This document shows positions 34,804 to 43,053 of a DNA stretch of 64,000 nucleotides, one piece after another (the stretch's first letter is position 1; each line of letters begins with the position of its first letter). The position numbers and the translations under genes were made by a program. The notes beneath the pieces were generated by a model. It saw only the letters and a list, made by a program, of their open reading frames with translations. It was not told where the DNA came from and did not search any database. The stretch spans positions 90,942-154,941 of the IMG/VR virus record IMGVR_UViG_3300044634_004833. One strand, 5' to 3'. The DNA comes from a virus.

Positions 34804-35142
34804 ATGAACAAAGCTATATTTAATTTACAAGAATGCACGATACGAATTGAAAAAGGATTAATTATTATACAATCAACAAAGCCTCTCTCACACGTCCCAG
34901 AAGAATTTTATCCCTTTGATATTATTGAAGATAAAAACATTGATGATTTAATCAGACAAATTGTCGGAAAAGAACCACAAGGCACTCTTAAAGATCTACC
35001 TAAGTTAACAACCGATGATAAATTTTGGTTTATGTCAGATGAAGAACTATTAAAAGTGTTTGAAGAAGATATTCAATATAAAAAATATTATAAACAACCT
35101 ACAAAATTTCCAAACTTTAGTGTTATTGCGCCAAAAGACTAA
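34804..35142 (+). CDS. Unknown 112-residue protein
   Basis: Not recognised. The N-terminal beta hairpin (AIFNLQECTIRIEKGLIIIQS) is followed by acidic helices. TAGGAG lies nine bases before the ATG, and TTATACT at about 34773 could be its -10. Its stop shares four bases with the convergent tagged gene. Confidence 0.75.
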   Translation: MNKAIFNLQECTIRIEKGLIIIQSTKPLSHVPEEFYPFDIIEDKNIDDLIRQIVGKEPQGTLKDLPKLTTDDKFWFMSDEELLKVFEEDIQYKKYYKQPTKFPNFSVIAPKD

Positions 35143-37202
35143 AAGCCACGCAAAGCTTTTTGCTTGAGTTTGTTGAATTCATTCGGCAAATCTTTTCTCA
35201 AAATTTGCACGAATTTTTCCAACGATTTAAATGCTGCCATAGAATCAAAACCTTCTCGATCAGTCTGAGGATGCAAATCAAACTGTAATTCTAATTCAAT
35301 TTTTATTTCAGGTAACCTAGCTTTTGGATTTTTACTATAATCCTCATAATATTTTTTAATTAGAGGGCTATTAGTTTTTAGTTCAGCTATGTCAAGGTTT
35401 ACATCAAACTTCATGTTTGGAAATTGTGTTGCATCATTCCTTGCTAATTCAAGTTTTTCTTCAACTAAGATAGTCATTTCGCTTTTAAGTGTCTCTCCAG
35501 AATTATCAAACTTTATATTTCTGTAAAATAAGTCTTCTTGAGTACCAAAAATATTAGATGGAACAGAAAATCCGCCTTGTTTATTTACTAAACCATATAA
35601 ATCACCAACTAAAATTGGTGGAACTTCTACTTTGAAAGCATCATTATAAGCAGAACCATAGCCAGAACGCCCTGCATTTCTAGTAGAACGACTATGTCTT
35701 ACTTTAATGTCCGCAGATTTCTGAATAATACTTTTTGATTCTATTATATCAGCACTTTCCAAAGCTTTTAATAAGATGTCTGGAACCTTTTCAATATCTC
35801 TGTCAAAAATATCCATTGCATCAAAAAATCGTTCAGCTTCCTGCAAGTCAGCAGTTTGATCATCTGGCCTACCTTTTCTAAAAGATAATTTGAAACAAAG
35901 AGATTCATGCTCAATTGTTAATGCAAATCTCTCTCTCATAGGAGACAAATTATTCATGCTTCTATAATCTAAAAGATTATTTAATATTTGATCTAATTCA
36001 TCCATTTTATCAACCAAATAATTATTAGGCACATTCTCAGACAAAATGGGGAAATCACTTGCTGGTATTAGTAATTTAATTGAATTTAGTGGAAAACAAT
36101 GCTGATAATTAACAGTAAGTTTTTCCACAAATTCATTTGGCAATTCAGTAGAAGGCACTATTATGAGTTGTAATTTGTAGCTAAGATTATGATCTTCCCA
36201 GTTTCCCCTTATTCTGTTTGCTAATTCTTGTTGCGACATAGTACTGATAGCAACATCTGACTGATCATTTGTTTCATCTGTATCCTCACCCCTAACTTTA
36301 CCTACAAGGTCAAAAGAAGGAATATTAAAATATTTGGAAAGTATGTTTTCACTACTAGAGTCTGAAACTCCTCCATGTAATGTAACTTTACTCAAATTTT
36401 TATCAAAATCACCAACATCATGATTATTTTCTGTAGCCCAAGACCTCATAACATTATAATACTTGTCATTCACATGAGAACCACTCTTCTCTCTTAAATA
36501 TACTTTTGTTTCTGGAACTAATATCTTTTTGTCATTTACAGTAAAACTACGCAGACGAATTCTTTCTATTGGCTTAATTCCTCTTACTCCACGACATTTG
36601 TCCTCAAAAATTTCATCTGCATCTAAATCCACTCCTTCTAAATCGTCTGTATTAACCAAATATGAAACAATTCCACCAGTCCTAGCTTCAGATTGTGCAG
36701 ATTTCCAATAACCTCTATTGGGGGAATGACAACTTGATGAATCTTCAAAATCAGACATCCTTACAATGTCTATTGGCTTTCTACTTATTACGACACTCTC
36801 TGGCAATTTATCAGGCTTTGGAACCTCTTGCCCTGTTTCAAATATTCTCAGTAATTGTTTGTAGTCTTGGTTATTAGGGCTTTTGTTTATCAAATTCTGC
36901 AAAAATCTACCTAGTTTAATAACTTGGTCTTTTTCACCTTGTTGTGTTACTGTTTTTTGAGTGACTTTCTTGTTGGCCCAATCAATCTTAACATTATCCT
37001 GATTTTCAATTTGCTTCAGTATGTCCTTGTCTTTACCATATGGTATGACAATTCTATCTTTATTGCCAAATATATGATTGAAACGCAGGTTTTCTGGGTA
37101 TTCTTTTAAACCTTTTTCAAAGTTTTTCCAATTGTCAGCTTCTCTCGCATCAATTTCACTCAATAAAAACCATTCTCTGAATGTTAAATTATCTTTTTGC
37201 AT
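35139..37202 (-). CDS. Tagged large protein with SCHS motif
   Basis: 687 residues. N-terminus LTFREWFLLSEIDARE: tag plus L-S-E-I/A protease-like site. Residues ~145-200 hold VISRKPIDIVRMSDF, then SSSCHSPNRG and GGIVSYLVN; ~215-235 hold PIERIRLRSF and ILVPETKVY. This ordered set (SR-P-D, MS, SC, G-V-YL, RI, PE-xVY) is one I recall from uncharacterised large-phage proteins; the invariant Cys and His suggest an active site. The C-terminal half is alpha/beta, ending in a basic helix. Inferred injected virion protein. Confidence 0.82.
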   Translation of the reverse strand: MQKDNLTFREWFLLSEIDAREADNWKNFEKGLKEYPENLRFNHIFGNKDRIVIPYGKDKDILKQIENQDNVKIDWANKKVTQKTVTQQGEKDQVIKLGRFLQNLINKSPNNQDYKQLLRIFETGQEVPKPDKLPESVVISRKPIDIVRMSDFEDSSSCHSPNRGYWKSAQSEARTGGIVSYLVNTDDLEGVDLDADEIFEDKCRGVRGIKPIERIRLRSFTVNDKKILVPETKVYLREKSGSHVNDKYYNVMRSWATENNHDVGDFDKNLSKVTLHGGVSDSSSENILSKYFNIPSFDLVGKVRGEDTDETNDQSDVAISTMSQQELANRIRGNWEDHNLSYKLQLIIVPSTELPNEFVEKLTVNYQHCFPLNSIKLLIPASDFPILSENVPNNYLVDKMDELDQILNNLLDYRSMNNLSPMRERFALTIEHESLCFKLSFRKGRPDDQTADLQEAERFFDAMDIFDRDIEKVPDILLKALESADIIESKSIIQKSADIKVRHSRSTRNAGRSGYGSAYNDAFKVEVPPILVGDLYGLVNKQGGFSVPSNIFGTQEDLFYRNIKFDNSGETLKSEMTILVEEKLELARNDATQFPNMKFDVNLDIAELKTNSPLIKKYYEDYSKNPKARLPEIKIELELQFDLHPQTDREGFDSMAAFKSLEKFVQILRKDLPNEFNKLKQKALRGF

Positions 37203-37222
37203 ATAAATTATATACTAATTTA

Positions 37223-37230
37223 CATAAATA
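37223..37230 (+). promoter_or_regulatory. Late-like promoter CATAAATA
   Basis: Only four bases before the ATG of the tagged gene at 37235, with no room for a ribosome-binding site if initiation follows the T4 rule. Confidence 0.5.
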
Positions 37231-37234
37231 ATAC

Positions 37235-37573
37235 ATGCAAACTTTTAACGAATGGGTTAAGACTAAAAAAGAATCTTTCGAACCCGAACATTGGTTGGCC
37301 GACACAGGAGCAGAAGCTAAGCCAAGAGGAGATTCCCACCCAGCTAAAGGTGGTTGGCTAAAACCTAAAATACAAGTATTAGACGATACACTCATTATTA
37401 AAAAACCAAAGTTTGCTAAAGCAGATATTGCTAAAATGGCAGAAGAATGGACTAAGAAGTTAAAAGATATAGGACATATAGTAGAATTAGAAAATAAACC
37501 AGACGAATCAATACTAAAATTCTATAACAATGAAAAAGCCCAAAGAGCTTTCCATTTTATTAATAAACTTTAA
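37235..37573 (+). CDS. Tagged unknown protein, 112 residues
   Basis: Begins MQTFNEWVKTKKESFEPE, the tag followed by a charged stretch. A glycine/proline-rich region (EAKPRGDSHPAKGGW) is followed by a compact alpha/beta domain (KIQVLDDTLIIKKPK, VELENKPDES). Not recognised. It is single-gene, convergent with the next and two bases from its stop. Confidence 0.78.
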   Translation: MQTFNEWVKTKKESFEPEHWLADTGAEAKPRGDSHPAKGGWLKPKIQVLDDTLIIKKPKFAKADIAKMAEEWTKKLKDIGHIVELENKPDESILKFYNNEKAQRAFHFINKL

Positions 37574-37574
37574 T

Positions 37575-38780
37575 CTATTTAACTGATCCCATATATCTAT
37601 TTGCTGTCTCTTTGCCAATTTTATTTATGAAATCTATTGTTTGGTTTAAAAACTCTTTTGATACTTGTTTTTTTACGTCTGAGTCACTTATCATTTTCCT
37701 CACATTAGCCTTATCAATAGCCTTCTTTTTTGCATTGAACTTACTTTGGTTTATATCAAGCCCCGCAGTGCCTGCTGCAAATACAATTCCACTTGCTACA
37801 GAAGTACCAACTGCAACAAATGATCCGGTTAAAAGTAAAATTCCGAATCCGGAAACCATTGACACGCCTCCTCCTATTACTGCTGCAAGCATCCATCTAT
37901 CAAAATTTGCCTTATTTTTTATTAGTTCCGGCATTTTGCCACTTGTTTTCAACTTGTTTGCTTGAGCTTTCACAGCCTGCTCTATAGCTTCTTTAGTCCC
38001 TCTGCTTTTAAATTTTTCTGCTGCTTTGTTCAACAAATCCTTATATTCATTAGGAGGAAGATCACTTATTCTCTCCACCTCTGCTTGCAATTTAGCACTA
38101 TTTTTATATGCTTCTCCAAGCTTTGAATTTTGAATTATTTTTATAAACTGACTTAAATCTAAACTACCATCTGCACTACCATCTGCTAATCTTTCCACTT
38201 TTTTGTACTGAGGAACTTTCATTACAATATCTTTGTATCCAGAATTTATAGCAAACCACGTCTTTGCACTTTTTAAAGCAGGGTCTTTTTCAATTAAAAA
38301 TGTATGAATCCAATCTTCCCAAATCTTTTTAGCAACCATATACATTTGTTGAGCATATGCTCCTAAAGAATATCTTTGATCAGCTTCATTAAAATTCATA
38401 GGAGGAGGAGATGGAGCTTTATTAGCTTTAGAAATAAGTTTATTCATCCAATTATTATATCTATTTTTTAATTCTTCATGATATTTTTCTAAAGTAATTG
38501 CAGCTCTATTAAACGCATCGCTATCCTTATTTTTATATGCATTTAAAGTTTTGCCTATCATTCTTGTAATTTTTAGGTCTAATTCTTTTAAGAAATTATC
38601 GCCAGCCTTAGTTAATATTTCTTTATCTACTTCTGGAGTAGTTTCCAAATCAAAATCATCCAGATCAGAACTAGGACCGGGGGTTTTTGTAGGTTGAAAG
38701 GGACTACCAGGCTTTGGACCACCAGGCCTTGGACTACCTTTGCCAGTATTTTCATTTAACCATTTGCTAAATTCTAACAT
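37575..38780 (-). CDS. Tagged protein with C-terminal membrane segments
   Basis: 401 residues. N-terminus MLEFSKWLNENTGKG is a clean tag, followed by a Pro/Gly-rich linker (to ~45). The middle is long charged helices. Residues ~300-345 (MLAAVIGGGVSMVSGFGILL and GSFVAVGTSVASGIVFAAGT) are two glycine-zipper hydrophobic helices able to span a membrane. A head-internal protein with membrane-insertion ability suggests a role in DNA ejection (inference). CTAAATA precedes the start on the minus strand. Confidence 0.8.
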   Translation of the reverse strand: MLEFSKWLNENTGKGSPRPGGPKPGSPFQPTKTPGPSSDLDDFDLETTPEVDKEILTKAGDNFLKELDLKITRMIGKTLNAYKNKDSDAFNRAAITLEKYHEELKNRYNNWMNKLISKANKAPSPPPMNFNEADQRYSLGAYAQQMYMVAKKIWEDWIHTFLIEKDPALKSAKTWFAINSGYKDIVMKVPQYKKVERLADGSADGSLDLSQFIKIIQNSKLGEAYKNSAKLQAEVERISDLPPNEYKDLLNKAAEKFKSRGTKEAIEQAVKAQANKLKTSGKMPELIKNKANFDRWMLAAVIGGGVSMVSGFGILLLTGSFVAVGTSVASGIVFAAGTAGLDINQSKFNAKKKAIDKANVRKMISDSDVKKQVSKEFLNQTIDFINKIGKETANRYMGSVK

Positions 38781-38854
38781 ATGAAGTATTTAGGTCTCTG
38801 CGATGAAAAATTGAGTTTTCTTAGCCCCCACAAAGTTGTTTTTTGGCAAGCATA

Positions 38855-38862
38855 TATAAATA
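38855..38862 (+). promoter_or_regulatory. T4-late-like promoter TATAAATA
   Basis: Perfect octamer four bases before the ATG at 38867; the resulting mRNA would be leaderless or nearly so. Confidence 0.55.
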
Positions 38863-38866
38863 AATT

Positions 38867-39670
38867 ATGCAAAAAATAATTTCTCTTTATCATGCAACAA
38901 CCAAACAATCTGCCGAATCTATATTAAAAACAAAGACTCTTAAGGCAGACAAAGAAAGACATGTATATGTTTCCAATTCTCCTACTATAACAAATGATTA
39001 TGGAGATGGCACACTACTCAAAGTATATGTTGATCCCAGAAAATTGGAGCTTGATGATGAGTTCCCCACGGGGAGAAGGGATTACAGACTTCCTTCCCCC
39101 TATAGACCAGAAAAAATAGAACTTGTTTTTTCATACAAAGAATGCTTTAATATTATTAGCCTAGGAGAAAAACCCATGAAAAGTTTCAACGAATATGTAA
39201 TTCTTAAAGAGAGTCGTGCGACTGTTGACATAAATGAGATTGCCAAAGATTTAAAATTTGTTCGTACTACGAAAAAGAAGCTAATGTACAAATATGTAGA
39301 TTCAGATCAGAATATGCCTCCTTTGTCTTATACTGTTGCTAAAAACCAGACTCTTCATACACCTCTAGATCAAAGCACTAGACAAGTAAAAGAAGGTGAT
39401 ATATTAATGAGTGGCCCCAAAGGAGAGGTATATAGTCCTTCTGCTAAAAAGTTCGCCACAGATTATGTCGGAGAGATCGGTAGTACAGTTCACCCAGAAC
39501 AATCAGAAAGGATAGTTGCCCAATATAATGGTGAGCCAATCACCTTTGTGCCAAGTTGGGGAGGAACTATGATTGCCGACCCAGGTGATTACATAGTAAA
39601 AGAAGGTGAAGGCAAATATTATAGAATCGAAAAAGAAGTTTTTGATATAACTTACAATCAAATTAATTAA
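38867..39670 (+). CDS. Two-part protein: ART-like N-terminal domain joined to a tagged C-terminal part
   Basis: 267 residues. Residues 1-100 (SLYHATTKQSAESILK, VYVSNSP, LLKVYVDPRKLELDDEF) follow the pattern of small ADP-ribosyltransferase-like or RNA 2'-phosphotransferase-like folds: Y-H-x-T, then A-x-x-I-L. At residue 104 an internal Met starts MKSFNEYVILKESRA, a full cargo tag, and this ATG (39176) has AGGAGA nine bases upstream. The gene may therefore yield a long and a short product, or be a fusion of two genes. The C-terminal part (EGDILMSGPKGEVYSPSAKK) is unrecognised. Confidence 0.72.
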   Translation: MQKIISLYHATTKQSAESILKTKTLKADKERHVYVSNSPTITNDYGDGTLLKVYVDPRKLELDDEFPTGRRDYRLPSPYRPEKIELVFSYKECFNIISLGEKPMKSFNEYVILKESRATVDINEIAKDLKFVRTTKKKLMYKYVDSDQNMPPLSYTVAKNQTLHTPLDQSTRQVKEGDILMSGPKGEVYSPSAKKFATDYVGEIGSTVHPEQSERIVAQYNGEPITFVPSWGGTMIADPGDYIVKEGEGKYYRIEKEVFDITYNQIN

Positions 39671-40594
39671 ATGGTTTTTTATTACACATATTGGGAGTTT
39701 GAATATCTATATGGAAAAAATAGGTTTAGCCATCATGTGTTATTATTGTCGGCAACACTATTAATTCATGCTTATCCAAATTCAACTATTAATATTTTAG
39801 TATATGATTTTATTCCAAAATCTTTAGATATATTAAAATCTTTGCCACAAGTAAATATAATTTTATTAAAATGCTATGTTGATAAAAAACAAGAAGAAAA
39901 TCAATTATTAAATATAAATCTTACTAATGATAAAACTTTCACATTTCTATTGTCTAAGCCAATTGATGTTTTTAATTTGGCAAAAGAAAAAAATGAAATT
40001 TTTATATTACTTGATGTAGATTTTTTTGTTTTTAATAAATTTCAAAATTTAGATATTAACAAGATAGGATTTTTATTTTACAACAACAATTTAGATTCAA
40101 ATGTAAATACTGGTTTAATAGTTTCTGGAACACAATCTTTTGAATGTAAATACTTTTTCGATTTATATGAAAGTTTCCTAAAATTATTTGATAATCAAAA
40201 TCATTTAATTAAAGAAAAATTGGTATCTTTTGCTTATCCCCACCCATCAGCACAAGAAGAAATAATCATTTCAAGCATAGTTAAAAAATTTACAGAACTT
40301 AAAAACGTTGTTTTCTACGACATAACATCAAATAATCATCAATTGTATTGTTGTAACATTTATTTAAATTATCAAAATAATATTCATACAATGAATATGG
40401 ATAAAAAAAGAATATGTTCGGTTATGTGTCAATTAGAACATGTAAAGAAAGTTTTAAATAGAAAAGATTTTTATATAATAAAAAAAGAACTAATAGAATA
40501 CTCATACGAACAAGAGTTTAGTCAAGAAGAAAAAAGACTTATAAAAAACATAAATGATTCTATGCCTGTCAAAGATAAAAGAATCTTTCTATGA
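39671..40594 (+). CDS. GT-A-fold glycosyltransferase-like protein
   Basis: 307 residues. EIFILLDVDFFVFNKF (~115) supplies a D-x-D motif after a hydrophobic strand, and NTGLIVSGTQSFECKYFFDLY (~153) fits the acceptor-side region of GT8/nucleotide-diphospho-sugar transferases. The N-terminus (YYTYWEFEYLYG) and a long helical tail are unrecognised. The ATG follows the previous stop directly, so translation is coupled. Very AT-rich even for this region. Donor and acceptor unknown. Confidence 0.72.
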   Translation: MVFYYTYWEFEYLYGKNRFSHHVLLLSATLLIHAYPNSTINILVYDFIPKSLDILKSLPQVNIILLKCYVDKKQEENQLLNINLTNDKTFTFLLSKPIDVFNLAKEKNEIFILLDVDFFVFNKFQNLDINKIGFLFYNNNLDSNVNTGLIVSGTQSFECKYFFDLYESFLKLFDNQNHLIKEKLVSFAYPHPSAQEEIIISSIVKKFTELKNVVFYDITSNNHQLYCCNIYLNYQNNIHTMNMDKKRICSVMCQLEHVKKVLNRKDFYIIKKELIEYSYEQEFSQEEKRLIKNINDSMPVKDKRIFL

Positions 40595-40999
40595 TTCGCA
40601 TTCCCATTTGCTATATTTTTTCCCTCTGGAATTCCTTAGCATCTTTGGCTTGCACTTGCCAATATTGCAAGCATTAGCTTTGTTCCACCCATTTACACAA
40701 AGCTTAGCACAAGATGATACTCTTTCACTTGACTTGACATCAATACACTTGCCAATTAAATTAGAACGAGTTAATGGGTCTAAACCACTACTAGTCATTT
40801 TCTTTTCAAAAGAATCATAGCCAACATCGAAAGCACTTTTCATATACCCAGGAAGTGCTCTTCCCATATTAACAACATTGTCCAACGAAGATTGCATTCC
40901 CAATTCGTCAGCACCAGGTAGGCCAGTATACATAGATGCAACATTCCCAACTATATTTGCCAAACTTTCATTTTTATCCAACCATTCTTTAAAATTCAT
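40589..40999 (-). CDS. Tagged cysteine-containing small protein
   Basis: 136 residues. MNFKEWLDKNESLAN is a clean tag. The middle is neutral helical (NIVGNVASMYTGLPGADELG); the C-terminus has six cysteines (KCIDV, SSCAKLCVNGW, ACNIGKC, WEC), suggesting disulfides or metal binding. Its stop overlaps that of the glycosyltransferase gene. Confidence 0.78.
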   Translation of the reverse strand: MNFKEWLDKNESLANIVGNVASMYTGLPGADELGMQSSLDNVVNMGRALPGYMKSAFDVGYDSFEKKMTSSGLDPLTRSNLIGKCIDVKSSERVSSCAKLCVNGWNKANACNIGKCKPKMLRNSRGKKYSKWECES

Positions 41000-41007
41000 A
41001 CTTTATA

Positions 41008-41015
41008 TATAAATA
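41008..41015 (+). promoter_or_regulatory. T4-late-like promoter TATAAATA
   Basis: Perfect octamer 19 bases before the ATG at 41035 with AAGGAAA in between. Confidence 0.6.
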
Positions 41016-41034
41016 AATATAAAAAAAGGAAATT

Positions 41035-41946
41035 ATGCCCACCATCCACCCAGATAAATTCTATAGCAGTGACTATGAGTCATACACCATCATCGCTATG
41101 CCATCCAAAAATCTACTATTTTCACAAGCATATCCAAAAACACACGAAGAAATGCTAGAATACGACCTATCACAAGATGATATGGAAAAACTCTATAACC
41201 AAGATCTATCACATGACTATGCTTATAGAGATGATGATGATCATAATTATGATCATGGCAAATCAAGCAGTTCTTACAACTCCTCTGGCATCAGGCAAAG
41301 CATCTATGATAGATACTACTTCCAAACACACGCCGATGGATACCTAGGTAGAGCTAGAATAACTAATAACGACCTAGAATTCTCCCTCTGGGCCTCCAAA
41401 GATAAATCCATGTATGCCCCAAGTAAAATACAACAAATAGCTAAACAATTGGCTGAATACTTCCACGTTCAAAACCTTACATTCCATGTCCCACAAGAAA
41501 TATTCGATGTAAGTACACCTAGAATATATAAACAAAAAGTTGTACACTTCCGATACAATCCAGATAAAGATACAATCAAAAAAGTACCCGCCCCTGCCGA
41601 ATCAAAACCAAAACCAATAGCAAATCCAATCTTTAATATAAAGAAATATGAAATAAACGGAGAAAAATACTCTTTAAATGACCTAGGCAATAGACGCAAA
41701 GAATTACACCTTAAAGGCGCTAGAAATATCGACCCAGTACTCTGCGCCATAGATGAAAAGAAATACCCAGAACTCAAAGGCTATAAGCCAATGAACTGCC
41801 CCAAAGAACAACTACCCACCCCAAAACTCAACCCTTGGACCGTAAAACGATCACCAGAAGACTGGAAAGGAATCCCCATAAATAGATTGACCTCAGAAAA
41901 TCTAAGCTTTATAAATTATGTTAATAGAAGGGATACTGAAGTGTAA
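41035..41946 (+). CDS. Unknown protein, paralogue of the 46318 gene
   Basis: 303 residues. The C-terminal ~100 residues share an ordered set with the 46318 protein: EINGEKYSLNDLGNRRKELH, then DPVLCAID, KKYPELKGY, NCPKE, DWKGIP and LTSENLS. N-termini also align loosely (SYTIIAMPSKNLLFSQAY against FIYFPAKNKLITKSF). A middle Asp/His/Ser-rich stretch (DDDDHNYDHGKSSSS) may be flexible or bind metal. Family function unknown. No cargo tag. Confidence 0.8.
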   Translation: MPTIHPDKFYSSDYESYTIIAMPSKNLLFSQAYPKTHEEMLEYDLSQDDMEKLYNQDLSHDYAYRDDDDHNYDHGKSSSSYNSSGIRQSIYDRYYFQTHADGYLGRARITNNDLEFSLWASKDKSMYAPSKIQQIAKQLAEYFHVQNLTFHVPQEIFDVSTPRIYKQKVVHFRYNPDKDTIKKVPAPAESKPKPIANPIFNIKKYEINGEKYSLNDLGNRRKELHLKGARNIDPVLCAIDEKKYPELKGYKPMNCPKEQLPTPKLNPWTVKRSPEDWKGIPINRLTSENLSFINYVNRRDTEV

Positions 41947-42081
41947 TCTGCACTTCATAAATACTAATTATGATCTTTGAGTCAAGAAAACCCCCCCTTT
42001 AATACACACAATCAAAAAAATATTTTAATAAATAATTATTAAGTAAAATACATATATGCGGCATAACAAGTGAGGACAAAT

Positions 42082-42462
42082 ATGAAAAGTTTTATGCAGG
42101 TAATGATGGAGATGAATAGCGGCCTTGTTTCAATTAATGATGCAAAAGCTAAAAGATTGGTAACACACTACATGAATCCGATACCCAAGCTCAAGGCACA
42201 GGAAAAAAGCCTTGGACTTACTCCAAAAGAAATGGATGCTTTAGGCCAAATTGAAAGAGCTTCTCAAAAAGTAGGCATGAATTTGCGGAGTAGCTTAGTA
42301 AACATTCAAGATGTATATACCTATTTAAATTTATTAGGTGATTTGCAAAAAACTGATTTAAAGAAAATTGCAAATTATATTGATAATATTCGCCTGAGTG
42401 TAGAGGATGATTTAATGCCACATATTAAAGAAGCAAACCCCAGAGCCGATATGGGCAATTAA
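42082..42462 (+). CDS. Tagged unknown protein, 126 residues
   Basis: ATG 42082 is chosen because GAGGA lies nine bases upstream and it exposes MKSFMQVMMEMNSG, a degenerate tag. The rest is helical (PKLKAQEKSLGLTPKEMD, DLKKIANYIDNIRLSVED). Not recognised. The ~120 bases before it contain an A/T-rich stretch and a C-run but no clear promoter. Confidence 0.7.
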   Translation: MKSFMQVMMEMNSGLVSINDAKAKRLVTHYMNPIPKLKAQEKSLGLTPKEMDALGQIERASQKVGMNLRSSLVNIQDVYTYLNLLGDLQKTDLKKIANYIDNIRLSVEDDLMPHIKEANPRADMGN

Positions 42463-43020
42463 TCATCTGTCTAATTTTGGCATGTACTCCGGTGGAACTA
42501 TTGGTGGCAACACAAGCTTTTCATAATTTTCAACTCCCAATAATTCCTTTAATTGAGATAACTTTATCCTTTTACTATACAAATAAATGTATGGTCTTTT
42601 CATGTCATCCATAAGATTATACATTTTTATCCTTCTGGTGATTTCCGCATGCTTTATTGCATATGCTTCTCTTTGCCAATCCCAGCCAAAAATAACCTCA
42701 TTTTGTTTAAGGTACTTCCAAGCATAAATTATAAAATCTACATAACGAACATTGTCTTCTTGACAATACCGCCAAACATCATCCGTGGTAGGTAAATTTT
42801 GATGAGGTGATAATTCAGATTTTGCATCCCTAATATATTTTGGTAATTGTCTAAAAGGTATTTTCCGGCACTCATGAACCCAATAATACCCACTATCCTC
42901 TATAGAAACAAAAATAATTTCCTTAATAGGCTCGGTCACATTTGTTGTAAACCAAGAAATTAACATACTCAAAACAAGCTTATTGTTAAACTTGACTAGC
43001 CAGCCAAATAACATATTCAC
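42463..43020 (-). CDS. Unknown 185-residue protein
   Basis: The N-terminal ~30 residues are hydrophobic with few charges (MLFGWLVKFNNKLVLSMLIS), either an anchor or a divergent tag. The remainder is aromatic- and charge-rich (GYYWVHECRKIPFRQLPKYI, DVWRYCQEDNVRYVDF). Not recognised. Its stop abuts the convergent upstream gene. Confidence 0.7.
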   Translation of the reverse strand: MNMLFGWLVKFNNKLVLSMLISWFTTNVTEPIKEIIFVSIEDSGYYWVHECRKIPFRQLPKYIRDAKSELSPHQNLPTTDDVWRYCQEDNVRYVDFIIYAWKYLKQNEVIFGWDWQREAYAIKHAEITRRIKMYNLMDDMKRPYIYLYSKRIKLSQLKELLGVENYEKLVLPPIVPPEYMPKLDR

Positions 43021-43040
43021 CTTTAATATTTAAGTTAAAC

Positions 43041-43048
43041 CATAAATA
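43041..43048 (+). promoter_or_regulatory. Late-like promoter CATAAATA
   Basis: Five bases before the ATG of the tagged metalloprotease gene at 43054. Confidence 0.5.
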
Positions 43049-43053
43049 AAATT

